Positions 31,909 to 43,500 of a stretch of 64,000 bases of DNA are shown piece by piece. Position numbers and translations under genes: made by a program. The notes below the pieces were generated by a model. That model was given only the letters and a program-made list of their open reading frames with translations, did no database searches and was not told the DNA's origin. Position 1 is the first letter of the stretch, and each line of letters starts with the position of its first letter. Source of the DNA: Panopea generosa (taxonomy: Eukaryota > Mollusca > Bivalvia > Adapedonta > Hiatellidae); the NCBI GenBank assembly GCA_029582155.1, contig CM055897.1:92083829-92147828 (forward strand), read 5' to 3'.

Positions 31909-34900
31909 TCATTGTTCTTTTTTTGTGGTGAAATAGAGCATTGTCCAGTATTGATACAGTCTATTTATCCACTGGTTCCAGTACTTCTCACAGACTTTCT
32001 GAGTCATTCTATGTACTGTAGCTGGTTCCCCTCCTGGATAGGCAATTACAATGGCTCCTTTAGTTAACTTAGGAATCTGAAATATATCCAAAATAAAACA
32101 AGTGGTCCATAATGACCTCCATACAAGCATCTAGATCACAGAAAAAGTAATTTTCGACAAAAAGAAAGGCCTGCTTGTATCTCATTGTCACTCTTCTCTT
32201 ACCGCTGATTAAAACAGGAAAATTATCAGTTACTTGCGGATATGGGTGTGATTGAGTACTAGTTAACCTTTCAGGATCCTATGAAAGAGTGATGAGGTTA
32301 ACTGATCATCTGTTTGCCCTCGGTGGAATAAAAATGATGCTAAATATTCAAACCAACAAGCAAACATTTTCATTAAATATGTAACGGCAGTTCCTATTGT
32401 GGACAAGTCTTAATGCATTTCACATTACACCTTTATGTAAAATTCTTGTTCCAGTTGTAAAAGCTTGAAAATATCATACGAAAAAACAAGTCTACAGCAG
32501 GTGGAGGTCAACCAAAGAACTAAACATGTCAGATCTAATATAAACAATTTAAAGAGAACAATTTCACAAATTTTACTCAATATATTTTTTGAGATTCTGC
32601 AGAGGGCATCTTGAATATTTGATGAAAACAACATTGACAGTCAATAATATTCAAAGCGAAACTTTTTATGTTTGCTGTACGAGTGATTTCAGATATGAGA
32701 TGCCATTTGATATATTTTGTATTTTCCGTGTATGATTTGTGACCAGATTTTGCAACAATTTCAGTCAATACATGTAGTGACAAGTACATGTAAAATCATT
32801 ACAGATGTTTTATACTGAATTGGATTGATTGAATAGACTGAATATTTACCATAATTTTTATGCCATCAAGGACTAAAAGACGGTCAGTTAACTTACTCAA
32901 GCACACCCTATCTACGCAAGTAACTGACAACTTTTCCACTTGAATCAGCAGTGAGAGGTGAATGATAATGAGACACAATGTTGTATATCAATCATAACAG
33001 AGACTGTTGCCCCGAGGGTATTCAAACTCACGACCCCTGAATTGATAGTCAGACGCATTACCGACTGAGCTAATCGGGCCCGGCATACTGAATTGGAAAT
33101 AATTGGAAATAAACATACTATGGGTATAATGCATTTGGAAAGAGACTGAAAGGACACTTTTATGCATAGGGAATGAGGCAGAATTTCAACCTCTCAGAAA
33201 ATGGCTGAAAATGAACACTGACATGTATACTGATGATTGTAAATTACCAAATAAATCAGTTGTAATATTAACACCTACTCCGTGTTTATTGAGTTGTCCA
33301 CTGCGGTTGACGGCACCGATATATGCTGCAACCTGTAGGGGGTTATCATAGGTATTACTCAAAAGTGGTTTTGGCTTACTGGACGTCTTCCATTCTATAA
33401 GGCATAATGTGTCTCTGAAATATATGGTAGATGCAATATCATTTTGCAAGACAATTTAATGATATTTTGGTATGGTTCCAAGCTCAAATTCTGATCTAAA
33501 ACTGTCTGGTTCCCCCACTCACTGAATATTCCCAGATTTGAAATGTATTGTTCCAGTCAACAGTTTTCTGACTTTTTTTATAAACACAGATACAGCGAGT
33601 TGATTAATCATTTTAGTGATAATTAAATTTACTTTATTTTTTTATACTTAAAGATATCACAAAAAGGTAACTGCAGTTTGAAAGCAAAATTTTGGCACAT
33701 AAATATTAAGGTAAAAGATTTTCTAAAATTTTTGCTTCAATCCACTTTCATTGTAAAAAAACTGTTGCTGTCTTACCAACAATAAATTTTGATTTATCTT
33801 TTAAACCCAATTTCTGCTGTAAAATAGGTTTTTCAGGAAGTATTCAAAAGTAAAACATTTTCATTGATCACCTAATCTAAGTTGTTATGAAAGACAAAAA
33901 TATTTTGGTTGAATCATATAATGTAAGATATATGAACAATTAGAAATGTTGGGAAAGAAAATTAGGAAACATAAAGGTTGTCTTGGATAAAAGCTTCCTA
34001 AATAATTTAATATGTACATGTATAACCAATTATCTCAATAAAGTGGCTCCAAGGTATGTACCTGATGACCACTTGTCAATTGAATACAAGTAAATGTTGG
34101 TGTACACAAACCTGTACTGGGCGATGCAGTCAAACTTTCCCCTGTAGAACATCTCCGGATGAACACAGTTTTCTTCAATCAGTTTTACGTCACTGACATC
34201 CTTGAGCACATCCTGAACACTGACCCAGTGACCTTGGTTACCTGTGGCAACATTAAAGTCTGTGTGTCCTGTCAACTGTAACTGTATACATTTGTGGAGA
34301 TTCAATCCCTTGTTCAATGTTGCTGTAAATAGAAGGTTAAATGTAGGACAATAACAATCTAATGTTGTGTTACCAATATTATATAAAATGTATAAGAAAG
34401 CTGTGACCTCTGTGAAGCAGGTCATATTTCTAGTTAACCATCAACTACTACATTCCCTAGAGGAAACGCCACCCCTACCAATTTGGGTCCAAAAAGAAAA
34501 GGGAAAAAAAGAAAGAAATTTAAGTGAATCAGTAAAAAGAAACCTAACTGTAATATGTATTTGTTTGAAAAACAAATATCAAATACAAGAAACGTTTTAT
34601 ATATATATAGTATATAAATAAATGCTTTTGAAAAATGTATCACACAAGGGGTATTTATTTTGGGAAAACTGCATAATATGCTTGTTAGCATTAACTTCTG
34701 TTTTGTATTGATGTTTCTGTTTCAAAGCTCAAGGATTAAGTTTTAATCACCCGGTACAAAACTGTCATCAGCCTAAAGAAGTCACAATTGCTCTATCTCT
34801 CAAGAACAGAGATTAAGCAATAGAAACTTTCTTTACAACACTATGTGTTTATGAAATTAAGTAGTTTCTTGAGAAATAGGAAAAAGCTGTCAGTCAATTA

Positions 34901-35585
34901 GCTGATCTTGAGAAATAGAGAAAAAAGCTGTCAGTCAACTAGCTGATATTTTAAAATGAAATAAGAGGTTAAACCATATATTTACCTAAGCTTGTCAAAA
35001 TTTACAAAAAAAACATTTTAATTCAAATAACTTCATGCTGAATAAAAATCAACAATTACCCTGTCTGTATTCTTCAAACTGCTTCTCTCCACCAAGTTCC
35101 TTCGTCTTTTCCTTTTTCCATCTCAGCAACACCGCTTTTTGTGCTTTGGGTTCTGTGTCCTTTATTATCTTGCTTACAGAAGGCAGTGACTTTATATCTA
35201 ACTCCTCGACAAAATCCTTAAACTGAACATGTTTGTCGTTGTTTATTTCCACATCGGAATACATAGGGCTCTCAAATATAGTTCCAAAATAGTCTGGTAT
35301 ATCTAGGGATATAATTTCTTCTATGTCTTTCTTTTGTGTTTTTGTACTTTCTTTGCTTACAGTATCTACTGGTTTAGATTTTTTAACTTTTACTGTGACA
35401 GATTTTTTCACACCATCAAGAGATTTGTTCTCTTGGTTAGATCTAGAAATACTATTAATGTCAAACGGAGCTGATGAGTACTGTCTGGCTATGGGTAAAT
35501 AGGACAGTTTGTTTTCATAGACACATCTGGTTTTCAGTGTTGATTTCAATAGTTGACCAGTGATACAACGTCTTACAGAACCCAT
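31909..35585 (-). CDS. MGME1: Mitochondrial genome maintenance exonuclease 1
   Basis: Four coding exons on the minus strand join in phase: 35585-35060, 34322-34112, 33414-33279 and 32076-31909 (stop TGA), 346 residues, near the 344 of the human protein. An acceptor TTTATTTCAG at 35596 lies 10 nt before the ATG, so a 5' untranslated exon exists upstream. The N-terminus (about 1-35) is basic and Ser-rich, without acidic residues until E24, like a mitochondrial presequence. The PD-(D/E)XK nuclease core reads GKFDCIAQYR (D240), LIEWKTSSKPKP (E253, K255) and NPLQVAAYIGA with the Q-x3-Y motif. The human metal ligands at these positions are D238, D251 and K253, so one Asp is Glu here. Family knowledge: a single-strand DNA exonuclease that trims flaps during mitochondrial DNA replication. 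It is head-to-head with ZNF830. Confidence 0.95.
32176..32358 (+). mobile_element. SINE (family 1), 5'-truncated
   Basis: Body and tail of the family at 32822-33082: CTCATTGTCACTCTTC, ATCAGTTACTTGCGGATATG, GGTTAACTGATCATCTGTT and TAAATATTCAAACCAAC. It lies in MGME1 intron 3, opposite the gene's direction. Confidence 0.7.
32822..33082 (-). mobile_element. tRNA-derived SINE (family 1), near full length
   Basis: The minus strand starts with a tRNA-like head: A box TAGCTCAGTCGGTAATGCG (33072-33054) and B box GGTCGTGAGTTTGAATAC (33035-33018). A body follows with TTGATATACAACATTGTGTC and ends with GCATAAAAATTATGGTAAATATTC and ATTC-type tail repeats. It lies in MGME1 intron 3. Confidence 0.82.
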
Positions 35586-35759
35586 TTTTGAAGTTCTGAA
35601 ATAAAAGTAAAATGAGGTTGATATTGGTATTATATGTATACATATGTAAACAACTACTGGTTTTACACTCTCCTTGTGGTCTGATTGAAATATTACATAT
35701 ATGTAAACTAGACGACTAGTATAACATACTGATACTCCTGGTGGACTGACTGAAATATT

Positions 35760-35826
35760 TTGTATATACTCACACATACACACAAAGGCACGCACGCACA
35801 CATGCACGCCTACACACACACACACA
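35760..35826. repeat. (AC)n-rich tract
   Basis: CACACA runs interrupted by ACGC and ATGC motifs, upstream of the first MGME1 coding exon. Confidence 0.85.
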
Positions 35827-36204
35827 TATGAATGAATCTGCTGGTATTACACTTTCCCAGTGGTCAGACTGAAATATTGTATATGTGTAAACTAGTGTTC
35901 TGTATAACATATCTCTAGTGATCCAACTAAATATTTATTCATGCAGTTTCACAGTACAGAATATGTACTTTTATCTTGTTAGTTCATGTGCAATTCTCCA
36001 GCAGGGAATTGCAATTCATTCAAACATCCTACATACCAAATCTTCACTGTGCTTTCAGAGTAATCCAAGCATACTGTTTCATTTAATGTAGTTATTGTAT
36101 AAAGGTCACTTCATCGTCAGATACCACTGGGTGACAATTCTGATACTCTCCACCTATCATGATGAATGGAGAGCATTGTGAAACTAAAAAACTTAATCCC
36201 AAAA

Positions 36205-36850
36205 CCAATCCTGGAATGCCCATGTAGCAGCCACAGCTAAGAAGGCCAATAGTTCCCTAGCCTTCCTCAGAAGAAATCTGACAAGTTTGCCATCAAGGCA
36301 GAGTTACAAGACCCTTGTCAGGCCCATTCTTGAGTATGCAAGCACAGCATGGGACCTGCACACCACCACAAACATCAGCCAGATAAAGGCCGTCCAGCGA
36401 CAAGCAGTGAGATTTGTAATGGGTGACTACAAGACAACAAGCAGTACCAGCCAGATGATACATGACCTTGGCTGGAAAACATTGCAAGAACGCCGCGTCA
36501 ACGTGAAGCTCGTGGTGTACAGAATCATCCATGGGCTCATAGATATCCCCTCAGCATTCTTCTGACCAGCTTCCCTCAACACTAGAGGCAACTCGCTGAA
36601 GTTCCTGGTCCCATTCTGCGAGTTGACATCTACCAGCAATTCTTTTTTCCCTTGGGCACCAGACTGTGGAACAGCTTTCCAGAGTGCATCGCCACAGACA
36701 ACACCGTAGAGGCTTTCAGAGGAGAGCTGGTCTCTGCACCCACCATAGAGCGAGGGCATTGTTTTTATCATTTTAAATATGCATACCTCACAATCACTTT
36801 GTATCATACACCAAATTATATGACGATGCCTCAGAGTGGGATTTTGTGCA
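36205..36850 (+). mobile_element. Decayed LINE fragment (reverse transcriptase C-terminal region)
   Basis: From about 36210 the plus strand reads WNAHVAATAKKANSSLAFLR, then LVRPILEYASTAWD, IKAVQRQAVRFVMGDY and LGWKTLQERR, the standard tail of non-LTR retrotransposon ORF2. A stop at about 36563 and a shift at a T-run near 36641 break it; LGTRLWNSFPECI continues in another frame. It lies between MGME1 and ZNF830 and belongs to a different family from the 4.3-kb copy. Confidence 0.85.
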
Positions 36851-37062
36851 GTAACTGAAGATTACCCATGGGTATTCGGCAATGGGGTCATTTATAACAG
36901 TCGTTGTTGATCTAGCTTTTATAACGATTGGTCAATGTGCACCAACTGTATCGGAAAATTAATCAACAACGTACAATGTAAGTACTTGAATGGGCAAGTA
37001 TTGATTTGACTTGAAACAACATACAGCTATATATGATTTTAATTACATGTTGTTTAGTTTAA

Positions 37063-37263
37063 ACTTATTTATTTTACTTCGACTGTGAAACAAGTTATTA
37101 CAACTAATACAAATCACGCTCCAAGTCTTCCTAAGTAGAACCAGTACTAAGCATATGTGGGAAAAGTGTCTTACTCAAGGACACCACACACAGCAGTGGC
37201 GAGGATTGAATACCCGACCCTCTGATCGTGGAGGCGATGCTTCCACTGGACCATGCGCTTCAC
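37063..37263 (-). mobile_element. tRNA-derived SINE (family 2)
   Basis: The minus strand has a tRNA-like head (GCATGGTCCAGTGGAAGC, GTCGGGTATTCAATCC), then GTGTCCTTGAGTAAGACACT, TTAGTACTGGTTCTACTTAG and TAATAACTTGTTTCACAGTC, matching 43771-43975. Confidence 0.75.
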
Positions 37264-37589
37264 AACTTACTCACAAGTAACTGGAAATACAAAATCTGAC
37301 TGACCTTTTGTAAACTGAAAGCCATGAACTAGTCTCAGTTGCAAACTTCAAGGACCCGGGAAAATTGTAATTCTACTTTCAGTTTGAAGATAAGCTCGGC
37401 TTTTCAATTTTATGAAATATTCGTATTCTATATTTCATTTTTATAAACAGATAAATACCTTTAAACATTATAACAGTGTTTAAATATGTCAACTTATACA
37501 AGAAATTACAGTAAAACTACTAATTTATACATATATTTTGAATAGAAATATAAAAACTGAAATACGCATATTCCACAAACAAATTCAAA

Positions 37590-40500
37590 ATGGCGTCGAA
37601 AAAGAAGAAAATTGTGACCAAAGATGATCTTCGGCGACTAATGAAAGAAAAACAATCCACAGTGAAAATTAATTCTAAAAAAATTGATCATCCTTTAGCC
37701 AAGTATGTATATTTTATCCAAATATTTATTGATTTTTCGTTTTACGTATGGAAAGCTCGTTTGTTCATAGTGTTATGTGATTTCGCGTAATAAAACAGAC
37801 ATGTTTTCTAACTGCCTCGCTTTAACTAACTGTTGAATTGATAATGATAAATAGCTAACAATAATAAAAAATACAGGTAAATTGAATGGTTAATCTGTTA
37901 ACTTTACCACAAAATTATAGGTTTTAAAAATGAATGTGTATTCAAAATTATGCAAAAATGTTAGTTTGAATGCGAGTTTTCAAACAACTTTAATTTTACG
38001 GTGTATCTCGAACTGACAGCTATAACATAATGTCTATTTAAGATGTCTCTATGAATTCACCTGAATTCACATATGTTGCATTCAACTACTGGGTAAATTA
38101 TTTTTTTAATAATTTATACATTAAATTTTTTATCTTCACTGACAATCCCAGGGAACTCTAGGACTAGAATGAACATACACAAAATTGTATTAATAGTCGG
38201 TTACATAATTATGTAATACAGATAACATTAGCTATGTATAGCTATTGACTGACATAATAACCAGAAATTAATATGTTATAGGTAAAACCTAATAGCGAAT
38301 AGGTAGATGTCAAACACAATTTTACCATCAGTTGTTGGTTATTAAAAAAAAAGAAGAGAGAATAGAAATTAGGTGAATAAAAGATGTTGTAATTACTTGG
38401 GTAATAATTAAGAATAATACTTACATTGCTGGCAATTCTCGGTTTGCAAATGAGGCTCAAAACATCATGCTCCTACAGTGTGTTAAGAGGGTTTATTGTT
38501 TGTGTGTGTTACAGAAGTGATGCTGCCTCAATTTCACAAGCTGTGACCCATCCATTGAGGTCCAATAGGACCGTAACCAGTTTTTGAGCATCACTTGAAA
38601 TCGATCACTTCCCAGAATTACGAATATCGCACATGCATATATTAACTTCCTGCACATATGGCAATATTTACAAATAGTTTCCATGTGGTCATTGAATGCA
38701 ATGAAAAATGTAAAAAAAATAATGCTTTCTATAAAAGTAATAAAGTCATTTTATGATACAGACCTGAAAAATGTATTTCTCACTATGTCCATTTTTCAGT
38801 TCACATAAAACCTTGACAAATGCTAGGTTTGTTTACAAATATCGATTTCAAACACGTCTGCTGAAAAGTGATGCAATACAGGTCCAAGGTCAAAAGTTAT
38901 AAAAATATTTCGCTTCAAACCTTGTGCATGTCAAAAATGATAGAGGTTCCAAATGAGTGACCTTATAGATGTTTATTAAAAAATGAGTTTGAAATTAGCA
39001 CAGGGCCACATATTAAAGGTAGAATAAAAAGAAGTAAAGGGTAAAAAGTTTGTTATAAGAAGTGGATAAGAAGAGGTGGATATATAAAGATGCATTAAAA
39101 AACTATACAATAAAAAAAGATATATACATTTTTTAAATTTAGTGTTTTTGTTTGGTTACTATATTTTTAAAAAATAAAATTAGAAAAATTTAAAAACCTC
39201 ATGCTGTTCATTGAATTGATATTGTTATGGGATAAACCCATTGAGAAATATTTATTCATGTGAAAGGTAAGCGCAGTTTTATCTGCTTTCATTTATTTGC
39301 ACTTTTGCATTCTCATGTCATTTTAGTTTGACACATTGTGTCATCCTGGCATGTGCTCGAAATCAGTTATTTAAATGTTATATACAAGCATTTGATGACA
39401 TCTGTTGTGCATTGAAATATTTAGTGGAGATTCTTAAGTAATTGAAAACCGAGAAAAACCATCATATTGAACAAGCTTTATGGAAAAGGAAAATCATGTG
39501 ATGAATGCACTATGATTTCTAAATTTAATGGCAAATGTCAAAAATAATAATAACAAATGTCAGCGTATCACTGGAATCATGCTGAAATTTGACCTGCTTA
39601 ATGGTGCCTTTTAACAATTAAAATTTCCAAAATACAAGTTCATACAAGGACTGTTTAAACTACTTATAATAGGAATATTGTGATGTATGTTAGTTTTATC
39701 AAATATTTCAGGTACAATACATTGAACCAGCTAGTGTGTATAGTATGCAACTGTGTAATAAAATCTGACCTACTTTGGCCACCACACATACAAAGTCGTC
39801 AACATAAAGAGGTACGAGAAAATGCCAGAATAAGAAATTCCCAAGTTCTTAAATAATGATTATTTTCCCCCTTCCTCAGCTGATTTTCCTGAGGAAAACA
39901 TTGATTGACTTCCCAAAGGGAAGTATCATAGCTAGCTAATACTTTCCGCTTTTTTATTTTTAAGCAAGTTCAGAATCTTATTTTAGCATCTTTCAAATGT
40001 TTATAATACTAAATTGTTTGACAGTTGAATATTTAGCATTTACAGTCATTTTTATGCCATCAGCAGTTAACAGATGATCAGTTAACCTAACCACTCTTTC
40101 GTGTGATTCTGGATGAGAATAATACCGAGTTCTTTTTCATGTTCATAGTGGTATCAATATATTTTAAATTTTGTATCGTATCATGCATATTGATTATGTA
40201 TTATAATGTTTCTATTAATGATACCACTGATAAGATAAGTTCAAGAAAATATTTGCAGGAAATGTTGAAATACCATTTCATGCTATAATCTATTGTAATT
40301 TTATTTGTATTTTTAAATAGCGCACCCATTATAAATTGCATTTTTTTTTCACTGATTCAGAAACTTGAAAGTGTTAAAAAACAATCAACAGAGCCAGAGA
40401 GCTTGAAAAGAAAAACAACAGATGTGCAGGATACTGGATCATATAAGAAGCAGAAAGGTAACTTTATAATTTATATTGTTCTCTGCAACATCATACCAGA

Positions 40501-43500
40501 TTAAAATAAAAGTTTATTTTAGGTTTTTAATGACCTTTTCTAAATTGTGTTTTTGTATCTTTTTCAAAAAAGAATTGGATGCCACAGAAAAGTAAAATTT
40601 GCCTTTTAAGATACATAATGTTCAGTAGTACATATTAAATATACAAAATGGCAACCTCTCATTTCTTTTTCAATTGCACTGATCATCCAAGTGGTCATCT
40701 TTTCTTAGAGTAATTGGTATTAACTAAATCAAGAACTGTGAATAAACATTTTATGTCATAATGGATAATTTTTCATCTGACAAAGTCCTATTACATAATA
40801 TCATCATAATATTGAACTATTTGCATAGTTGTTTCTCTCATGCTTGTACTCTCATTTATTGTGCACTTATTTCGCATTCAAAATCTGATTCAATTTCACA
40901 GTAAAATTGCATACATATTCTATTTTTGTTTTATTTCCAGGAAATAGTAATGGAACCAATGCTAGCGGGTATGCATTATTCATTATTTACAAAGAGTTTG
41001 ATTATGATAACTTCGTTTATAATGTTGTTTTAGATTTAGAGGTTTGTTTGTAAGCCATTCTAGTTCTTAATAGCTAAATTATAAGAAGAAATTTGGGGCA
41101 ACAATAAAGTTATGACACATTGGCTTTTTCTACTGTATCATTTATAAAATTTGTGAAAAAAGTCAGATATACATTATGTACTTGATTGTAGTGTTATACA
41201 TTATGTACTTGATTGTACAGTGTTATACATTATGTACTTGATTGTACAGTATTAAACATAATACACTTGATTGAATTTGTACGGTGTTATACATTATGTA
41301 CTTGATTGTACAGTGTTGTGCATTATGTACTTGATTGTACAGTGTTATACATTATGTACTTGATTGAATTTGTACAGTGTTATACATTATGCACTTGATT
41401 GTACAGTGTTATACATTATGTACTTGATTGAATTTGTACAGTGTTATACATTATGTACTTGATTGTAGTGATATACATTATGTACTTGATTGTACAGTGA
41501 TATACATTATGTACTTGATTGTACAGTGATATACATTATGAACTTGATTGTACAGTATTATACTCGGGATATGCTTGATCTAATAATAAAGTAAAGGTTG
41601 TCAAGCGCAATATTTAAAATTTAGAACTTTACCACTCTGATCAAATGATCATATTTGGAATTCCCATATATTAGTTATAAATGATACATGTAATGTGATG
41701 CTTCATATTAACTTTAAACTTCATTATATTTTTTATAGCGAATTTTCCCTGACATCCTGCCTTTAAATCCCATTTTTGAACAATAAAGTTATTAACTGCA
41801 TGTAGTGATAAACAATGCATTTGCATGCTTTTCTACATTAACAGAGTGCCGGCGGATTTCTTTGATAAATCTGCAGATAAGAAACCCATAAAGTCCATCC
41901 TGACCAACTCCACAAAACCTCTACTTGCCCAGTATGGGTCATCGGATTCAGAGTCCGAAGAGGAGATGGAGGTGAAGAAAGAAGAAATAAGTGAAGGAAA
42001 AACAAACATATCAACAGCCTTGAAGACTTCAAAATCAGCACTGCCGTCTGGTGATTATTATTTTAATTTTGCATATTAATATAATCTTTATATAATATTA
42101 ATTTTTAGAATGCCATTTTTCATAATTAGTACATTTTTGTTCCTTACAAGTCAAAAACTCACATAATTTATCAGTATTCTGCAGTGTTGTCTTCTTAGAT
42201 ACATTTCTATATGACAATAACCAACTGCCTTACACGTTGATTAATTTAAAAACTGAGATTTTCTCACTATTAAAATGCAAGTGTTTTTCTCCTACTTTTA
42301 TTTTAATAGTGTTTTCTATGTCATGTCATGTAATTGCAAACATGTTATATACTGGAGTAACGATAAATGTTTTGTTTTTCCATATTTTATACATTCAAAA
42401 TTTCTGAATTTCTGATGTTACATAGCTAGTTTAATTTTTTAGCTTGCCGGGACAAAATCCAAGGAGAGCTATTGTCATGACCCCGGTGTCGTCGTCTATA
42501 GACACCCAGGTTAAACTTTTGTGTACAAGTTTCAGATATCTATGCAACCACTCATTGGATGTCAATGAAACTTGGAACACACAGAGATAAGAATCATTAC
42601 TTTGGATTGCTTTTTGGCACAGTTATGGACCTTTTTTGAATTGAAAACATAGATAATATTAACGTTTCTGTCTTTAAATGTTGGGTTTGATGTTTAATTT
42701 CGTAAAAATGGATAATAATTGTTTCTTTGTTTGGATGATGCAGATTTCTTTGATGCTGGTGTTATGCCTAGTGCTTCCACATCCAAAGATGCAGATCCTG
42801 AAGAAGCTAAACCTGCTTCTATGGCCGAGGTTTTACCAGAGGGATTTTTTGATGATCCAAAAATGGATGCCAAGGTCAGTGGTTACCGTATGCATCTGAC
42901 ATGTAAATTTTACAAAAAGTGTTCATTCCTTTGCAAGGGTTTAATTTTGCCTCAGATAAGTATTTCAGAAAAACCATTTAAATTGTAATAGAAATTAATA
43001 CTTGTATATTAACTGTTCCTTGTGGAAATGAATAATAATAATCTATGACATAATTTGATCGTTTAATACCGGATTGTTTATTTTGTTAAATTGTATTTTC
43101 ACACATATTAATATCTGAGTAAACTAATTTTATGGGGTAAGTTTGTTACAGCACAGTGCCAGCAAAATTATGTTTTTCAATGGTTAAAACAAATCATGTA
43201 ATAAAAGTTTACAGCATGATAATTTTAAAATAAGAAGTGAATCAAATTGAAAATTCAAAAGACAATACTGTATATATCTAGTTATTATCTAAGAGAACGT
43301 TTATGGTCACAACTCTCTCTTTAGTTTAGCACAGTCTGACTATCAATACAGGGGTCGTGAGTTCGAATCCTCCGCCCGGCAACAGTCTCCGTGATGATTG
43401 ATATACAACATTGTGTCTCATTATCTTTCGTCTCTCACCACTGATTCAAGTGGGAAAGTTATCAGTTACTTGAGGAGATGGGGTGTGCTTGAGTACTGTT

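Noticed and set aside
33010-33082. tRNA gene on the minus strand
   Set aside because: A and B boxes are present, but the rest continues into a SINE body shared with copies at 43.3 and 46.9 kb and no proper acceptor stem forms.
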